Positions 20,332 to 21,714 of a DNA stretch of 21,714 nt are shown here, in pieces (the first letter of the stretch is position 1; each line of letters starts with the position of its first letter). The DNA is from Lawsonibacter sp. GTDB taxonomy: Bacteria; Bacillota; Clostridia; Oscillospirales; Oscillospiraceae. The notes beneath the pieces are model-generated. The model saw nothing but the letters and a program-made list of their open reading frames with translations. It had not been told where the DNA came from and did no database searches. The position numbers were made by a program, and so were the translations under genes. The stretch lies in the NCBI GenBank assembly GCA_022798155.1, contig JAAWLY010000013.1, positions 1-21,714 on the forward strand, in the 5' to 3' direction.

Positions 20332-21708
20332 ATGAGTATGACGGCGGTGAAGGCGGTAACGCCCCACAGCCCCGCCCACCGGGCGGGGGTCCGGGTGGGA
20401 GAGACATTGACCCACATCAACGGCCACCCCGTTGTAGACGTGCTGGACTATAAATTTTACGGCTACGATCCCCGGCTGGAGCTCACCCTGAAAAGCCCCG
20501 ACGGGGCGGTGCGCACCCTGCGGGTGCGCAAATCCGAGGGGGAGGACCTGGGGCTGGAGTTTGAGACCTACCTGATGGACCGGGCCCGGTCCTGCGCCAA
20601 CCACTGCATCTTCTGCTTTGTGGACCAGATGCCGCCGGGAATGCGGCCCTCGCTCTATTTCAAGGACGACGACGCCCGGCTCAGCTTCCTGCTGGGCAAC
20701 TACCTCACCCTCACCAACCTCTCCCCCCGGGAGGTGCAGCGGATTATTGACCTGCGTATCTCTCCTATTAACATCTCCGTCCACACCACCGACCGGAAAT
20801 TGCGGACAGAGATGCTGAAAAATCCCAGGGCCGGGGAGGGCATCGACATCATGGAGCGGCTGGCAGAGGCCCGCATCACCATGAACTGCCAGATTGTCTC
20901 CTGTCCCGGCGTCAACGACGGCCCCGCCCTGGACAAGACCTTAAACGACCTGGCGGCTATGTTCCCGGCGGTGAACAGCGTGTCGGTGGTGCCGGTGGGG
21001 GTGACCCGCTACCGGGAGGGGCTCTATCCCCTGCAAACCTACACCAAGGACACCGCCGCCGTCCTCATCGACCAGGTGGAGGCCTTCGCCGCGAAACACC
21101 TGGAGGAGCAGGGGACACGGCTGGTGTGGTGCTCCGACGAGTTTTACCTGCTGGCCGGGCGGGAGCTGCCTCCCGAGGACTACTTTGAGGACTTCACCCA
21201 GCTGGACAACGGGGTGGGGATGCTCACCCTGCTGTCCAAGGAGTTTGGTCGGGCTCTGGACTTGATGGAGCGATCCGAGCTGGAGGGGACAACCCCCTTT
21301 TCCATCGCCACCGGGGTGTCCGCCGCCCCATTTTTAGCAAAATTAGTGGACCAGGTCCGGGAAAAATGTGGTACAATAGAGGGGAAGGTCTATCCCATCG
21401 TCAACCGCTTCTTTGGGGAGACCATCACTGTGGCCGGACTGGTCACCGGGGGCGACCTTATCGACCAGCTCCGGGGGAAGGAGCTGGGACAGCGGCTGCT
21501 CATCCCCGCCAATATGCTCCGCTCCGGGGAGAACGTCTTTTTGGACGACGTGACCACCGACGATGTGGAGCGGGAGTTGGGCGCGTCTGTGGTCCCCGTC
21601 CCCCAGGACGGCTACGAGCTGCTGGACGCCATCTGCGGCATTGAACCCACCCTCACCCAGCAGAAGCTGGCCTGGGAGAATGAGGAATTTTATCGATACA
21701 ATCCGTAA
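20332..21708 (+). CDS. Radical SAM protein with PDZ-like and DUF512 regions
   Basis: This is a conserved but biochemically uncharacterised iron-sulfur protein. From ATG 20332 the product is 458 residues. A PDZ-like region (about 5-75, with SPAHRAGVRVGE and HINGHPV) is followed by a radical SAM-type cluster motif CX3CX2C (C88, C92, C95) and then the DUF512 region (about 200-440, including SVVPVGVTRYR and GLVTGGDL). I chose 20332 because a G-rich ribosome-binding region lies just before it; ATG 20338 is equally possible. The frame is open upstream to 20260, but that would start at the transcript's first bases. After the stop, an AAAGGAAG site at the window edge suggests another gene follows directly; in relatives this is often der. 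Confidence 0.93.
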   Translation: MSMTAVKAVTPHSPAHRAGVRVGETLTHINGHPVVDVLDYKFYGYDPRLELTLKSPDGAVRTLRVRKSEGEDLGLEFETYLMDRARSCANHCIFCFVDQMPPGMRPSLYFKDDDARLSFLLGNYLTLTNLSPREVQRIIDLRISPINISVHTTDRKLRTEMLKNPRAGEGIDIMERLAEARITMNCQIVSCPGVNDGPALDKTLNDLAAMFPAVNSVSVVPVGVTRYREGLYPLQTYTKDTAAVLIDQVEAFAAKHLEEQGTRLVWCSDEFYLLAGRELPPEDYFEDFTQLDNGVGMLTLLSKEFGRALDLMERSELEGTTPFSIATGVSAAPFLAKLVDQVREKCGTIEGKVYPIVNRFFGETITVAGLVTGGDLIDQLRGKELGQRLLIPANMLRSGENVFLDDVTTDDVERELGASVVPVPQDGYELLDAICGIEPTLTQQKLAWENEEFYRYNP

Positions 21709-21714
21709 AGGAAG

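Noticed and set aside
20188..20784. 198-codon minus-strand frame opposite the DUF512 gene
   Set aside because: It covers the promoter and PDZ region of the plus-strand gene and has no protein features or ribosome-binding site.
1..21714. CRISPR array, tRNA or rRNA genes, phage or intact transposase
   Set aside because: No regularly spaced direct repeats, no cloverleaf-like sequences and no transposase or phage proteins were recognised on either strand.

Overview
The window looks like chromosomal DNA from a GC-rich gut-type Firmicute of the class Clostridia, probably Oscillospiraceae in the broad sense (Flavonifractor/Pseudoflavonifractor-like). This is inferred from Firmicute gene families and gene order combined with strongly GC-biased codon use; no rRNA marker is present. 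Twenty protein genes are supported. Nineteen lie on the minus strand and one on the plus strand. No tRNA, rRNA, CRISPR array, phage or intact insertion sequence was seen.

Read in the direction of transcription (right to left), the layout is as follows. (1) 20332-21708 (+): a radical SAM protein with PDZ and DUF512 regions, with its own promoter, divergent from the rest. (2) 20062-18687 (-): a small DUF3343 sulfur/selenium-carrier-like protein and a class V aminotransferase of the cysteine desulfurase family, ending at a terminator-like hairpin. (3) 18542 onward (-): a near-consensus promoter drives cdaA (c-di-AMP synthase) and ybbR/cdaR. Then follow a 326-bp repeat-filled gap, an RseC-like membrane protein, a DUF5685 protein, a J-domain/TPR protein with a cysteine-rich tail, and a small polytopic membrane protein. 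(4) yicC-remA-gmk-rpoZ, closed by a strong intrinsic terminator. (5) priA-def-fmt-rsmB-rlmN-prpC-prkC-rsgA-thiI; thiI runs off the left edge.

Blocks 4 and 5 match the Bacillus subtilis order yloC-remA-gmk-rpoZ-coaBC-priA-def-fmt-rsmB-rlmN-prpC-prkC-rsgA, except that coaBC is missing exactly where the terminator and hairpins lie. The genes cover nucleotide and transcription basics (gmk, rpoZ), replication restart (priA), initiator-tRNA formylation and its removal (fmt, def), rRNA and tRNA modification (rsmB, rlmN, thiI), 30S maturation (rsgA), and a kinase/phosphatase pair that senses the cell wall. Seven neighbouring pairs overlap by 4 bp (ATGA or GTGA), implying translational coupling.

The most unusual features are in the gaps. 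Several intergenic spaces are filled by palindromic repeats, and three of these supply the TAG stop codon of the preceding gene (rsgA, rlmN, ybbR). The best candidate for an undescribed functional module is the cysteine-rich four-gene cassette at 13543-15967 (RseC-like / DUF5685 / J-TPR-Cys-tail / membrane protein). The DUF3343-desulfurase pair with a hairpin-rich leader is the second.
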